The notes: generated by a model not told the origin, from the letters alone. A stretch of 64,000 nt of DNA from an uncultured SAR86 cluster bacterium (GCA_902594545.1 CACJMO010000001.1:147112-211111); one strand, 5' to 3'. Numbered from the stretch's first letter, positions 34,832 through 44,704 are shown. Numbers and translations are program-made.

Positions 34832-35814
34832 CGAAAATAGCTGTCTCTTCTGGGGACCCAGCTGGTATTGGACCCGACATCTGCATAAAGGCTTTTGATC
34901 AAATTTCAAAAGATTGTTTACCAATATTCTTTGGAAATATTGAACTATTTAAAGAAAGAGCTGAGCTGCTTAGAATTAAAATCAACATTGAAGAATATAC
35001 TGGAGACAATAAAAAGCAATGTTCTTCAGACTCTTTAAAATTGGTAAATCAAACACTTAATGAAAAGGTTATTCCCGGTGAGCCGTCGTTGCATTCAGCC
35101 AATTACATCCTGAATAATTTTAAACAATCTGTAAAAAGAACTTTGGATGGTGAGTTTGATGCAATTGTTACCTGCCCTATCAATAAGCAATTAATAAATG
35201 ATTCAGGGATAGCTTTCACAGGACACACAGAAGAACTTGCCCAACTCTCAAATACACAACAAGTGGTAATGATGCTAGTAAATGAAAAAATCAAAGTAGC
35301 TCTTGCATCAACTCATTTGCCTATCAAGGAAGTTCCTTCGTTCCTTAATGAAGAGTTATTGAAAGAGATCATTTTGATTACTAATGAATCGCTGAAAAAA
35401 AATTGGGGAATAGCTGATCCTTTGATCAAGGTCCTGGGACTTAACCCTCATGCCGGAGATGGAGGACATATAGGTAAAGAGGAGCAAGAATTTATCACTC
35501 CAGCAATAAATAACCTAAAAAATAAAGGGCTCAATATTACTGGTCCACTTTCAGCAGATACCGCATTTGTTGAAAAAAATTCAGAAAAAGCCGATGTATT
35601 TATTGCCATGTTCCATGATCAAGGGCTTCCTGTAATCAAAGCTCTAGGATTCGGTGAAACAGTAAATATAACTCTCGGATTACCTTTCATCAGAACATCT
35701 GTAGACCACGGAACAGCATATGATATTTCTGGTACGGGCGCGGCAGATGAATCAAGTCTGCTTGCTGCCATAGAAGTAGCCAAGACAATGAGTAAAAAAA
35801 GAAACAATGCCTAG
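34828..35814 (+). CDS. pdxA: 4-hydroxythreonine-4-phosphate dehydrogenase PdxA
   Basis: A 328-residue metal- and NAD-dependent enzyme of pyridoxal-5'-phosphate synthesis. Signatures: SSGDPAGIGPDI at the N-terminus, FTGHTEELA (metal His), LASTHLP, GLNPHAGDGGHIG and MFHDQGLPVIKALGF with a C-terminal DHGTAYDISGTG. It is coupled to surA by the ATGA overlap and its 3' end overlaps rsmA by 8 bases, the standard order surA-pdxA-rsmA-apaH. Confidence 0.98.
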   Translation: MTKIAVSSGDPAGIGPDICIKAFDQISKDCLPIFFGNIELFKERAELLRIKINIEEYTGDNKKQCSSDSLKLVNQTLNEKVIPGEPSLHSANYILNNFKQSVKRTLDGEFDAIVTCPINKQLINDSGIAFTGHTEELAQLSNTQQVVMMLVNEKIKVALASTHLPIKEVPSFLNEELLKEIILITNESLKKNWGIADPLIKVLGLNPHAGDGGHIGKEEQEFITPAINNLKNKGLNITGPLSADTAFVEKNSEKADVFIAMFHDQGLPVIKALGFGETVNITLGLPFIRTSVDHGTAYDISGTGAADESSLLAAIEVAKTMSKKRNNA

Positions 35815-36571
35815 AGCAAAAAAAAGTTTAGGGCAAAATTTCTTAATTGATTCAAATGTAATAGACCAAATCATTCAATATGTTAAACCTGATCATCAGG
35901 ATGTATTTCTTGAGATAGGCCCAGGAAAAGGAGCTATTTCTGAGATTCTTATAGACAAATCTAAGCAAGTTCAGGCAGTAGAATTGGATGATGACCTGCT
36001 AAAAAAGTTAGTTATCTTAGAGGACAGAGGTAACTTTAGGGTTCACAAGGGGAATATTCTTGAATTCAACCCAAAAAAAATTTTTGATAACAAAATCAGA
36101 GTAATTGGCAATCTACCCTATAACATTTCTACACCAATACTATTATGGAGCTTTAAATTTTTAGATATGTTTACAGACATGCATTTTATGTTTCAAAAAG
36201 AATTTGGGGACAGGCTTTTTGCAAAAAATAATTCCAAAGACTACGGAAGGACTTCTGTAATAACCCAATATCTTACCAAGCCTAAATATTGCTTCGATAT
36301 TGATCCAGAAAGTTTTTCGCCCAAACCAAAAGTTAAAAGTGTCTTTGTAAAGTTTGAACCTGTTCTGGGAAGAAGTTTTGATGATCCCATAGCTCAAATG
36401 ATCCAGAAAGTTACGAGAATAACCTTTCAACATAGAAGAAAAATGATTGGCAAATCTTTAGAAAATCTTCTCTCTAAAGAAAAGCTAGAAGCGCTTGATA
36501 TAGATTTAAAGTTACGACCCGAAAATCTTTCTGTGCAAGAGTATATAAAAATTTCTGAGTCCCTAATCTAA
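35807..36571 (+). CDS. rsmA: 16S rRNA dimethyladenosine methyltransferase RsmA/KsgA
   Basis: A 254-residue SAM-dependent enzyme dimethylating A1518 and A1519 of 16S rRNA. Signatures: KKSLGQNFLIDSNVIDQI, EIGPGKGAISEIL and the catalytic GNLPYNISTPIL. The C-terminal domain is present (FQHRRKMIGKSL, RPENLSVQEY). The stop and the apaH start share one base (TAATG). No anomalies. Confidence 0.97.
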   Translation: MPRAKKSLGQNFLIDSNVIDQIIQYVKPDHQDVFLEIGPGKGAISEILIDKSKQVQAVELDDDLLKKLVILEDRGNFRVHKGNILEFNPKKIFDNKIRVIGNLPYNISTPILLWSFKFLDMFTDMHFMFQKEFGDRLFAKNNSKDYGRTSVITQYLTKPKYCFDIDPESFSPKPKVKSVFVKFEPVLGRSFDDPIAQMIQKVTRITFQHRRKMIGKSLENLLSKEKLEALDIDLKLRPENLSVQEYIKISESLI

Positions 36572-37404
36572 TGTCTAATTACGCAATTGGAGATCTTCAA
36601 GGCTGCTATGAGGAATTACAGATTTTGTTGGAAAAAATATCTTTTAATCCACAAATTGACTATCTCTGGTTTTGTGGAGATTTAGTAAACCGTGGACCGG
36701 ACTCCTTAAAATGCCTACTGTTTCTCCGTTCTTTTCAAGAGAATTGTAAAATTGTTCTAGGAAATCATGATCTACATTTATTGGCAGTACACGAAGGAGT
36801 AAGAGAAATGACTCCCTCAGATACATTTATGGATGTACTAGAAAGCAGTGAATCAGAAGCTCTTATGTCTTGGCTTAAATCACTACCCTTTCATGTAAAT
36901 GAGATTGTAGAAACAAAGAGTGGAAATTTTGAATTCATAATGACACATGCAGGTATAGCACCTCATTGGAGCAAAGAAGATTTAATAAAAAATTCTGATG
37001 AACTAAGTTTATTACTTAACGGGAAAGATTCTAAGAAATTTTTAGAAGAGATATTCGGGAATTATCCAATTCATCCATCTCAGTGTAAGTCTAAAGAGGA
37101 TGGGCTGAGATTGAGTATCAACTACTTAACAAGAATGAGGTATTTAGGCCCAAATGGATCACTAGATCTGGATTTTAAAGGGCCTATTGAGGAAGCACCA
37201 AAAGAACTGATTCCCTGGTTTAATTCAGATCTGAATATAATTCAACCCGATAGGCAAGTTTTGTTTGGTCATTGGGCTGCATTAAATGGAGTTACCAATC
37301 AAAATCAGATAACTGCTCTAGATACCGGCTGTGCATGGGGAAATAAGTTAACAGCTCTGAAGTTAGAAGATCAAGAGATCTACACCTGTGATAAGCTAAA
37401 TTAA
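36571..37404 (+). CDS. apaH: Diadenosine tetraphosphatase ApaH
   Basis: A 277-residue symmetrical Ap4A hydrolase of the metallophosphatase fold. The metal ligands lie in [22 protein letters not shown] and GNHDLHLLA; later [22 protein letters not shown] and LDTGCAWGN are typical of ApaH. It may also decap Np4-RNAs. ApaG, which usually sits between rsmA and apaH, is missing. The cca gene follows 4 bases after its stop. Confidence 0.97.
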   Translation: MSNYAIGDLQGCYEELQILLEKISFNPQIDYLWFCGDLVNRGPDSLKCLLFLRSFQENCKIVLGNHDLHLLAVHEGVREMTPSDTFMDVLESSESEALMSWLKSLPFHVNEIVETKSGNFEFIMTHAGIAPHWSKEDLIKNSDELSLLLNGKDSKKFLEEIFGNYPIHPSQCKSKEDGLRLSINYLTRMRYLGPNGSLDLDFKGPIEEAPKELIPWFNSDLNIIQPDRQVLFGHWAALNGVTNQNQITALDTGCAWGNKLTALKLEDQEIYTCDKLN

Positions 37405-37408
37405 GTTT

Positions 37409-38476
37409 ATGAAAGTTTATTTAGTGGGTGGAGCAGTTCGAGATGAACTGCTGAGTATCGAGGTACTAGAAAAAGATTGGGTCGTTGTGGGCTCAACTGA
37501 AGAAGGCCTAATAGAAGAAGGGTATAAAAAAATAGGAAGAGACTTTCCTGTTTTTCTTCACCCAGAAACTAAGGAAGAATATGCACTTGCCAGAAAGGAA
37601 AGAAAATCCGGAACGGGCCATAAAGGTTTTGAGTTTGTATTTGATCCTTCTGTTTCTCTTGAAGAAGACTTGCTCAGAAGAGATTTGACCATAAATGCAA
37701 TTGCAAAAGATGAAAATGGAAATTTGATTGATCCCTACGGAGGTATTGAAGATATCAAGAATAGAAAACTCAAGAAGGTATCTTCAGCTTTCTCTGAGGA
37801 TCCATTAAGAGTTTTAAGAGTGGCACGATTTGCTGCAAAATTAAATCATCTAGATTTTTTCATTGAAGAAGAAACACTATCCGAGATGAAGATGATCTCA
37901 AGATCGGGAGAGATTAAAACCTTGAGTAAAGAAAGAGTTTGGATGGAAACTCAAAAAGCTCTAGCAACTCAAAGGCCTCAAGAGTATTTCCGAATTCTCG
38001 AAAAATCGGAGGCCTTGAAGGAACTAAGTGAAGACCTGAATCCCAATTATCGTTCATTACAAAATGCTTCTAGTAATGTAGATGATCAAGCAATTAGATG
38101 GGCTGCCTTGGTCTCAGGCAATACAAATCTTGTTGAGATAAATACTGCATTTAATGCACCCAATGAATTTGGTGAAATAGCAATAATATGTGGTCATTTT
38201 ATTAATTTTAATGAAGATGAACTCAATGCTGAAAATCTGCTGAATCTAATTTTACAAACCGATTTGTTGAGAAAACCTGATCGATTCTTCAAGGCGTACC
38301 GTGCATCTAATTTCGTTTGCAAATCAGAGTGGCTGGATGAAGAACAGTGGAAAATTGTTAATGACTTGATTGTTAAAGTTAAAGTAGATGAAGACGAAAA
38401 GGTAGGTAAAATTATTGCAAAAAAATTACATCAAGATAGATTGATCTCTCTAGAAAATTTTCTAAAAAATTTATGA
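37409..38476 (+). CDS. cca: CCA-adding tRNA nucleotidyltransferase
   Basis: A 355-residue class II tRNA nucleotidyltransferase that builds or repairs the 3' CCA. The head has [11 protein letters not shown] and KDWVVVGST; the neck and body have [21 protein letters not shown] and [18 protein letters not shown]. coli has Asp21-x-Asp23 as metal ligands; here it is Glu21-Lys-Asp23. The HD phosphatase domain of E. coli Cca is absent, in keeping with the shorter length. It overlaps the SDR gene by 4 bases. Confidence 0.93.
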   Translation: MKVYLVGGAVRDELLSIEVLEKDWVVVGSTEEGLIEEGYKKIGRDFPVFLHPETKEEYALARKERKSGTGHKGFEFVFDPSVSLEEDLLRRDLTINAIAKDENGNLIDPYGGIEDIKNRKLKKVSSAFSEDPLRVLRVARFAAKLNHLDFFIEEETLSEMKMISRSGEIKTLSKERVWMETQKALATQRPQEYFRILEKSEALKELSEDLNPNYRSLQNASSNVDDQAIRWAALVSGNTNLVEINTAFNAPNEFGEIAIICGHFINFNEDELNAENLLNLILQTDLLRKPDRFFKAYRASNFVCKSEWLDEEQWKIVNDLIVKVKVDEDEKVGKIIAKKLHQDRLISLENFLKNL

Positions 38477-39204
38477 CAAAAAAATATATTTTCCTGACAG
38501 GAGGAGCGAAGAGAATCGGTAAAACTACCTGCAGGCACTTTCATGAAGAAGGCTTCAATATTATTTTTCACTACAATTCCTCAAAGAGAGAAGCAGAAGA
38601 AATACAAAAGGAATTAAACGATATCAGAGAAAATTCTTGCTTTATTCTACAGGCCAATTTCAATGAAATATCGTCTGTAGAGACACTAAAGAAAGGAGTG
38701 CAAAGTATAACGGACGAGTTATCGGTATTAGTAAATAATGCTTCAAGTTTCTACCCTACTCCTATTGAAGGTGCTTCGATGAGTGAATGGAATGACTTAA
38801 TGGCAACAAATGCGACCTTGCCCTTATTTTTAACTCAAGCATTTATACCGCTTCTTGAAAAAGGAAATGGTTGTGTAATAAATATCTCAGATACTTTAGC
38901 TCCAAGCGGTATAAAAAATTTCAGTCTCTACTCTGGAGCCAAATCTGCTCTGGAAGGTATAACTAAATCATTAGCTAAGGAGTTAGCTCCCAAAATTAGA
39001 GTAAACGCAATATCGCCTGGAGCTATCCTTTGGCCTGAAGATGAGGATTTAACCGAAGAACAACAAAAAGAAAGGCTTACTAAGGTCCCGCTAGGTAGGA
39101 TTGGTAGTCCCGAAGATATTTCTTCCTTGGCCTTATTTTTGACCACTGCAGAATACATTACGGGACAAGTAATAAAGGTCGACGGAGGAAGGTCAGTTAT
39201 CTAG
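38473..39204 (+). CDS. SDR of the FolM/pteridine reductase group
   Basis: A 243-residue short-chain dehydrogenase. The cofactor site reads [10 protein letters not shown], and the active site YSGAKSAL (Tyr and Lys both kept) with upstream Ser. [10 protein letters not shown] and the C-terminal VDGGR are typical of FolM/PTR1-type dihydropteridine reductases. It would use NADPH to reduce dihydrofolate or dihydromonapterin; folB and folK are 4 kb further on. It overlaps cca by 4 bases and ends the lptD operon. Its exact pterin is not certain, so no symbol is given. Confidence 0.8.
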   Translation: MTKKYIFLTGGAKRIGKTTCRHFHEEGFNIIFHYNSSKREAEEIQKELNDIRENSCFILQANFNEISSVETLKKGVQSITDELSVLVNNASSFYPTPIEGASMSEWNDLMATNATLPLFLTQAFIPLLEKGNGCVINISDTLAPSGIKNFSLYSGAKSALEGITKSLAKELAPKIRVNAISPGAILWPEDEDLTEEQQKERLTKVPLGRIGSPEDISSLALFLTTAEYITGQVIKVDGGRSVI

Positions 39205-39252
39205 CTTTATTTTTTTCTTTTATCATTTTTACAACTACCTTATTATTAAATT

Positions 39253-40317
39253 ATGACAAACGATCTGCACCAAGCTGACGAAAACACTGGAACCATGGAG
39301 GTTCTTGATAGACATCAATTTGATGTTCCAAGTCTGGAAAACTATATGCAAGAGCATGTAGAAGGGTTCGAAGGAAAAATTTCTGTTGAGGAGTTTAAAG
39401 GTGGACAATCTAATCCAACATATAAAATTATCACGCCCAAGCAGTCCTATGTATTAAGACGAAAACCGCCTGGAAAACTTCTAAAATCTGCACATGCAGT
39501 GGATAGAGAATACACCGTAATTACTGCACTCAATCAAACGGATGTGCCTGTACCTAAGAGCTACGCACTTTGTGAAGATGAGGATGTGATTGGTACCGCT
39601 TTTTACATCATGGAATTTAAAGATGGAAGAGTTCTGTGGGATCCAGCCATGGAAAATAGTGACCAAGATGAAGCAAAGGGCGTTTACGAGTCCATGAACG
39701 AATCAATGGCAAAATTGCATTCCGTTGACCCAGATAAAATAGGATTATCAAATTATGGAAAACCTGGAAATTATGTAGGCAGGCAAGTCTCCAGATGGTC
39801 AAAACAATATATAGATTCAGAAACAGAAACTATCGAATCTATGAATAACCTTATCGAATGGCTTCCTAAGAATTTACCTACAGAAAAGAAAACTGGGATC
39901 GTTCATGGTGACTATAGTCTAACTAATGTAATGATTGGTAAAAGTGATCCTAATGTAATAGCGATACTGGATTGGGAACTTTCGACTTTAGGAGATCCTT
40001 GTGCCGACTTTAACTATCACTGTTTGCAATACACTATGAACCCAAAACTTGCAGATAAAGAGTACTGCAAACAGCAAGGCATTCCCGTTATTGATGACTA
40101 CGTTAAAATGTATTCTGAGAGGATTGATATAGATCTAACTGAAGAGTGGGATTTATATACTGCTTATAATCTATTTAAACTTGCTGGAATACTGCAAGGA
40201 ATACTTGGGAGAGTAAGAGATGGTACTGCGGCTCATGAGAATGCAGCAGAAAGGGCTAGCGGGGTAAGAAACTTATCAGATACTGCTTGGGATTTAGTTG
40301 AAAAGAATTTTTTATAG
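39253..40317 (+). CDS. APH-fold phosphotransferase, ACAD10/11 N-domain type
   Basis: A 354-residue aminoglycoside-phosphotransferase-fold kinase like the N-terminal domain of ACAD10/ACAD11. It has FKGGQSNPTYKI, the ATP Lys in YVLRRKPPGKLL, catalytic HGDYSLTNVM and metal site AILDWELSTLGDPCADF. In ACAD11-like systems such kinases phosphorylate 4-hydroxyacyl-CoA intermediates so that they can be dehydrated. Here it leads a run with two hotdog dehydratases and a transporter. The role in 4-hydroxy acid degradation is inference; the fold is clear. Confidence 0.85.
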   Translation: MTNDLHQADENTGTMEVLDRHQFDVPSLENYMQEHVEGFEGKISVEEFKGGQSNPTYKIITPKQSYVLRRKPPGKLLKSAHAVDREYTVITALNQTDVPVPKSYALCEDEDVIGTAFYIMEFKDGRVLWDPAMENSDQDEAKGVYESMNESMAKLHSVDPDKIGLSNYGKPGNYVGRQVSRWSKQYIDSETETIESMNNLIEWLPKNLPTEKKTGIVHGDYSLTNVMIGKSDPNVIAILDWELSTLGDPCADFNYHCLQYTMNPKLADKEYCKQQGIPVIDDYVKMYSERIDIDLTEEWDLYTAYNLFKLAGILQGILGRVRDGTAAHENAAERASGVRNLSDTAWDLVEKNFL

Positions 40318-40326
40318 GAGAGAAAT

Positions 40327-40830
40327 ATGGCTATTGATAAATTTTTAGTCGAAGCAAGTCATATCATGATGTTTGCTAGGTCGGTGGGAGATGCCAACCC
40401 TATCTATCATGATGAAGAGTACGCTAAAGGAACTGAATTAGGGGGGATCATTGCTCCTCCTACTTTCGCACAATCTAGTGCACAATTTGACCCAGATTAT
40501 TTTCTAAGGCCAAAAATTGGAGGTGAAGGTTGGTTTGGATCAGGGAAAGAGGCAACAGGTGCGAAGCCTTCAAAAGAATCTGGTGGTGGCGGAGGTGGTG
40601 CAGCTATGGGCCTTCATGCAGAACAACATTTTGAATATCACAAGCCTGTTAAGGCCGGTGACGTACTTACAGCAACAACCAAACCCGGAAATACATGGGA
40701 AAAAGAAAGTAAACGTGCTGGTAAATTAAAATTTAGTGAAAGTGTGACTGAATATAGAAATCAAGATGGAGAACTTGTTATAACTGCAACTGGTGTTGGT
40801 GTTCAAACCGAAAGAGCTGTAGATAGTTAG
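40327..40830 (+). CDS. MaoC-like hotdog protein with FAS1-type dehydratase N-terminal domain
   Basis: A 167-residue hotdog-fold protein. FARSVGDANPIYHD replaces the hydratase motif (GDxNPLH) with Tyr at the His site; APPTFAQ follows. A glycine run (six Gly at about 89-94) precedes AAMGLHAEQHFEYHKPVKAGD. These look like the FAS1-like dehydratase half of a two-gene heterodimer with the next protein. An AGGAGAGAAAT ribosome site precedes it. Acyl-CoA hydration or dehydration is expected only with its partner; the substrate is unknown. Confidence 0.82.
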   Translation: MAIDKFLVEASHIMMFARSVGDANPIYHDEEYAKGTELGGIIAPPTFAQSSAQFDPDYFLRPKIGGEGWFGSGKEATGAKPSKESGGGGGGAAMGLHAEQHFEYHKPVKAGDVLTATTKPGNTWEKESKRAGKLKFSESVTEYRNQDGELVITATGVGVQTERAVDS

Positions 40831-40840
40831 GAGAAGGAAT

Positions 40841-41260
40841 ATGCTTAAAGAAAATGAAATTAATGTCGGAGATACTCATTCTGCTGTACTAGTTGACGAC
40901 CTGAAACGTACGCAAATTGTCCAATATGCTGGTGCTTCTGGAGATTACAATCCATTACATACTGATGAAATATTCACAACTCAAGTAGCAGGTTATCCAA
41001 GTGTTTTTGCACATGGCATGCTCTCAATGGGCCTAACTGGCACTATGCTTACGGATTATGTCGGGGATGGAGCTTTGAAGAAGTATGGAGTTAGATTTAC
41101 CAATCAAGTTTGGCCCGGAGATACACTTACAGGAAAAGCAACGATCATTGAAATTCGAGAGGAAGATGGAGAAAAAGTTGTTGACCTGATGATTGAAACC
41201 ACTAACCAGAACGATGTTGCTGTAATTACAGGCAATGCAACTGCACGAATAGAGTCTTAA
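40841..41260 (+). CDS. MaoC-type (R)-enoyl-CoA hydratase partner
   Basis: A 139-residue MaoC hotdog protein with the full hydratase motif GASGDYNPLHTDEIF, with catalytic Asp and His, followed by FAHGMLSMGLTG. It follows the FAS1-like subunit by 10 bases with AGGAGAAGG before the ATG. Together they resemble two-subunit hydratases such as the ChsH type, with this one catalytic. Sequence alone does not fix the acyl group. Confidence 0.87.
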   Translation: MLKENEINVGDTHSAVLVDDLKRTQIVQYAGASGDYNPLHTDEIFTTQVAGYPSVFAHGMLSMGLTGTMLTDYVGDGALKKYGVRFTNQVWPGDTLTGKATIIEIREEDGEKVVDLMIETTNQNDVAVITGNATARIES

Positions 41261-41285
41261 CTCAAAAATAAAAGGGGAGTAAATT

Positions 41286-42860
41286 TTGGCAGAAGAAAAA
41301 AATTCTGAGGTTGGAGGCTATCACGCAAAAGTTGCTCTCAGCCTTCTAGTATTAGTCTACATATTCAATTTTATTGATAGGCAAATACTTTCAATACTTG
41401 CTGAAGATATCAAGGCCGATCTGGGTATCTCCAATAGCGACATAGGGTTTCTCTTTGGTACAGCTTTTGGTGTGTTTTATTCCGTTGTTGGAATTCCAAT
41501 GGGTAAGCTTGCAGACTCTTGGAATAGAAAAAACCTAATTAGCATAGGTTTAGCTTTCTGGAGTTTTATGACATTTCTCTCCGGAACTGCTAAATCTTTC
41601 CTAAGTCTATCAATTTATAGATTCGGAGTAGGTATTGGAGAATCGAGTGCTACACCTTCTGCATACTCACTTTTATCTGACTATTTTTCACCAAAGGTCA
41701 GAGCTACTGTTCTTTCCATATACTCCAGCGGATTATATATAGGTGCAGGTATTGGCTTGTTTTTAGGTGGCGCTATATTAGACACATGGAACTCGGCCTA
41801 TCCAGATCATACTCAAGCACCCTTTCAACTCAAAGGATGGCAAGCTGCTTTCATGGGAGTTGGCTTACCGGGAATTGTCTTATCTATTTTTACTTTCTTA
41901 TTTATAAAAGAGCCGATCAGAGGTTTAAGTGAAGGAATAGTTACAGAACCCAGTAAAGAGCCATTCAAAGAGACTTTTAAAGAGTTTATTGGTCTTACTC
42001 CCATATCATTACTAGGAGATAAAGATACTTTAAAGTCGTTAGCTATAAACTTGCTAATAGCCTCTGTAATCTTTGCATTATGCTTCTCTTTATACAAGTT
42101 TACTGGAGACTTCTTGCAATGGATTGCTTGGGGTATAGGAACTTATCTTGTTTGTACTTGGATACAGAGCTTAAGCAGACGAGATATTGTTGCTTTCACT
42201 TTAATGTTCAGAAGTAAGGCGATACTCTACTCATTCATATCATTTCCTTGCATACCATTTGTTGGATATGCCTACTCTGCTTTTACTCCATCCTTCTACA
42301 TAAATTATCACGGGATGTCTGCTTTAGAGATTGGAACGTTGATTGGATTAATAACAGCTATTGGTTCATTTATAGGAGTAATTGGTGGAGGTTATTTTGG
42401 AGACAAGCTTAGGGAAAATTATGTAGGAGGAAGGCTCTACGTAATATTTGTAGGCGGAGTTTTGATAACAGCATTAGGATGCCTTGGCATGATTTACTCA
42501 GATTCAAAAAATATGTCCCTCTTGTTTAATTTTATTTATCACATTGGAAGTTCGGTTTATGTCGGTTGCGCAGCAACAACTGTAACTAACTTAGTATTGC
42601 CTAGAATGAGGGCCATGGCAGGAGCCTTTTTCATCCTAACCTTGAGCATGATAGGTTTGGCATTAGGTCCATATACCCTAGGAAGAATAAGTGATTTATT
42701 TGAATTGCAAGGCTATGCACCTGGTGACGCGATGCAGACTTCAATGGCGCTGATATTAACTATTCTCCTTATACCAAGTATTACCTTATTCCTTGCGGTT
42801 AAACATTTGAAAGCAGATGAAGATTCTGTAATGGATAGAGCAAAAGCTTTGGGAGAGTAA
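41286..42860 (+). CDS. MFS transporter, spinster-like
   Basis: A 524-residue major facilitator protein. FIDRQILSILAEDIKADLG and GIPMGKLADSWNRKNLI (the loop 2-3 motif) are typical, as is GIGESSATPSAYSLLSDYF. The central loop is long and contains two added hydrophobic stretches (about 255-300), so 14 rather than 12 helices are possible. It starts with TTG at 41286, preceded by AAGGGGAGT. It belongs to the phosphotransferase-MaoC run; the spinster group carries lipids or organic acids in other organisms. Substrate unknown. Confidence 0.85.
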   Translation: MAEEKNSEVGGYHAKVALSLLVLVYIFNFIDRQILSILAEDIKADLGISNSDIGFLFGTAFGVFYSVVGIPMGKLADSWNRKNLISIGLAFWSFMTFLSGTAKSFLSLSIYRFGVGIGESSATPSAYSLLSDYFSPKVRATVLSIYSSGLYIGAGIGLFLGGAILDTWNSAYPDHTQAPFQLKGWQAAFMGVGLPGIVLSIFTFLFIKEPIRGLSEGIVTEPSKEPFKETFKEFIGLTPISLLGDKDTLKSLAINLLIASVIFALCFSLYKFTGDFLQWIAWGIGTYLVCTWIQSLSRRDIVAFTLMFRSKAILYSFISFPCIPFVGYAYSAFTPSFYINYHGMSALEIGTLIGLITAIGSFIGVIGGGYFGDKLRENYVGGRLYVIFVGGVLITALGCLGMIYSDSKNMSLLFNFIYHIGSSVYVGCAATTVTNLVLPRMRAMAGAFFILTLSMIGLALGPYTLGRISDLFELQGYAPGDAMQTSMALILTILLIPSITLFLAVKHLKADEDSVMDRAKALGE

Positions 42861-42863
42861 AAC

Positions 42864-43310
42864 TTAAAAGCTTTCTAGTATTGAGTTGAAAGTTTTTTGA
42901 GTCTCCGGATGAATTTGAGTACCGGCTAATTCGCACAAAGGCTTGAGGACAAACTCGTATTTCAAAATATCTGAACTTGGTATATCTAAAAGTTCAGTTT
43001 TAATTATTTTGTTACCGTAGAGAATGAGGTCTAGGTCGATTACTCTATTGGACATGCCCTTCTGAGAGGCAGATCTGCCCATTTTTATTTCAATCTCTTT
43101 GAGAAATTCTCTCAAACCTAAGGGCTCTAAGTCCGTATCGAAAGAACAAACTAAATTAAGAAAATCTTCTCCTTGGAATCCTTCTGCTGCAGTTTTGTAA
43201 GTACTTGAGTAGGTTACAGAAAAAGAAGAATCCAAATGCGCCTTAACTTTACGAACATTTTGTTCAGCTTCAATATTTGAACCGATACTTATAAAAACTC
43301 TTGTTTTCAA
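42864..43310 (-). CDS. folK: Hydroxymethyldihydropterin pyrophosphokinase FolK
   Basis: A 148-residue FolK, making the pyrophosphate of 6-hydroxymethyl-dihydropterin. Signatures: ISIGSNIEAEQNVR at the N-terminus, YKTAAEGFQGEDFLNLVCSF, EIEIKMGR and the VIDLDLILYGNK loop with the Mg-binding Asp pair. It overlaps folB by 4 bases and follows it. It converges on the MFS gene with 3 bases between stops. Confidence 0.95.
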   Translation of the reverse strand: MKTRVFISIGSNIEAEQNVRKVKAHLDSSFSVTYSSTYKTAAEGFQGEDFLNLVCSFDTDLEPLGLREFLKEIEIKMGRSASQKGMSNRVIDLDLILYGNKIIKTELLDIPSSDILKYEFVLKPLCELAGTQIHPETQKTFNSILESF

Positions 43311-43654
43311 GGTCTCTCTATTATTATCCCAACCGATTTAGATCCCCTTAGCGCACCTGGTTTGCTTAAAGTTACTTTGACTTTACTTACTGGGAATTCT
43401 TTTAGAATAATCTTTGCAATATTCTCAGCTAAACTCTCTACTAGTTTAAATGTTGAATTTTCAATATAAGAAGTAATACGTTTGCCAACTTTTTTATAAT
43501 TGAGCGCATCATCAATAGAATCTGATTTAGCAGCTCTTTTATTGTCAAAATCCATTTCCAAATCAACAGATATGTTCTGTCTAACCTCTCTTTCCCATTG
43601 AAAAATCCCAATGACCCCTTCTACCTCCAAGCCTTGAATAAATACTTTATCCAT
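43307..43654 (-). CDS. folB: Dihydroneopterin aldolase FolB
   Basis: A 115-residue aldolase making hydroxymethyl-dihydropterin. The N-terminal GLEVEGVIGIFQWERE and the later YKKVGKRI, LVESLAENIAKIIL and VTLSKPGALRGS fit FolB, with Lys of SKPGALRG as the catalytic residue. It overlaps tsaD's 3' end by 8 bases and folK by 4, so tsaD-folB-folK are coupled. PlsY, often between tsaD and folB, is absent. Confidence 0.93.
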   Translation of the reverse strand: MDKVFIQGLEVEGVIGIFQWEREVRQNISVDLEMDFDNKRAAKSDSIDDALNYKKVGKRITSYIENSTFKLVESLAENIAKIILKEFPVSKVKVTLSKPGALRGSKSVGIIIERP

Positions 43655-44657
43655 TATTTAAATCTGATAATGGCCATCTGGGTTTGATATCGAGACCAAG
43701 TGTTCTCTCTGCATTCTTTATGTAAAAACTACCTGCAAAAGCAATCATAGCACCATTATCTGTGCAACGATTGATAGGAGGGAAATAAATCTTGTTACCT
43801 TCAAGGCCAGTTATTAGTGCATTTCTAATGCACTTATTTGAAGCAACCCCTCCTCCAATGACTAACTCCTTTAGTCCTGTTTGTTTCATTGCTTCTCTAG
43901 TTTTGATTAATAAAGTGTCGGAAACTGCAGCTTGAAAAGATGCTGCTAAATCAGCCTTTTGGGAGTCATTAATCTGCTTAAGATTTTGAAATTCATAATA
44001 AACTGCTGTTTTTAAACCACTGAAACTAAAATCAAAATTATTTTTATTTGTCATGGGTCTTGGAAATTGAAAAGCTGTCGGATCGCCTCTCTTGGCTAAT
44101 TCTTCAATTTTAGGACCTCCTGGATAACCTAAGTCCAATATTTTAGCCACTTTATCAAAAGCTTCGCCTACCGCATCATCTAGAGTTTGTCCAAGGATCT
44201 CATAATCCCCAAGCGATTTAGCATTTATCAATAAACAGTGGCCGCCAGAAATGAGTAAGGTAAGGAAAGGAAAAGAAGGAGCCGGATTTTCGAGTAAATT
44301 TATTAACAGATGTGCTTCCATATGATGTATACCTACAGAAGGTTTGTTCAAAGCCAATGCTATAGATTTTGCTGTTGAAGCGCCAATCAATAGCGGTCCT
44401 CTCAAGCCAGGTCCTGATGTATAAGCTACAGCATCAATCTCCTTGAGATTAAGTCCTGCTTCCCTAACAGTGAGCCTAATTAAAGGAATCAACTTCTTAA
44501 GATGATCTCTTGAGGCCAGCTCAGGAACCACACCACCATATTCGGCATGTTTAGAAGCCTGACTATAAAGCTGCTCTGAGACTATTTTAGTAGACTCTGT
44601 GTCGTATATTGCAACACCAGTTTCGTCACATGATGTTTCGATTCCAAGTACTTTCAT
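43647..44657 (-). CDS. tsaD: tRNA t6A37 threonylcarbamoyltransferase TsaD
   Basis: A 336-residue ASKHA-fold enzyme that transfers threonylcarbamoyl to A37 of ANN-reading tRNAs with TsaB, TsaC and TsaE. VLGIETSCDETGVAIYD, GVVPELASRDH, the iron His pair HHMEAHLL, and ISGGHCLL are signatures; GGGVASNKCIR follows. An 18-codon upstream extension is rejected because the family starts at MKVLGIETS (ATG 44657). It is divergent from rpsU. Confidence 0.97.
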   Translation of the reverse strand: MKVLGIETSCDETGVAIYDTESTKIVSEQLYSQASKHAEYGGVVPELASRDHLKKLIPLIRLTVREAGLNLKEIDAVAYTSGPGLRGPLLIGASTAKSIALALNKPSVGIHHMEAHLLINLLENPAPSFPFLTLLISGGHCLLINAKSLGDYEILGQTLDDAVGEAFDKVAKILDLGYPGGPKIEELAKRGDPTAFQFPRPMTNKNNFDFSFSGLKTAVYYEFQNLKQINDSQKADLAASFQAAVSDTLLIKTREAMKQTGLKELVIGGGVASNKCIRNALITGLEGNKIYFPPINRCTDNGAMIAFAGSFYIKNAERTLGLDIKPRWPLSDLNNG

Positions 44658-44704
44658 GATTTCAATGTGGACTATTCTCGTTGAAATAAAAAAAAAAGAA
44701 ACAC

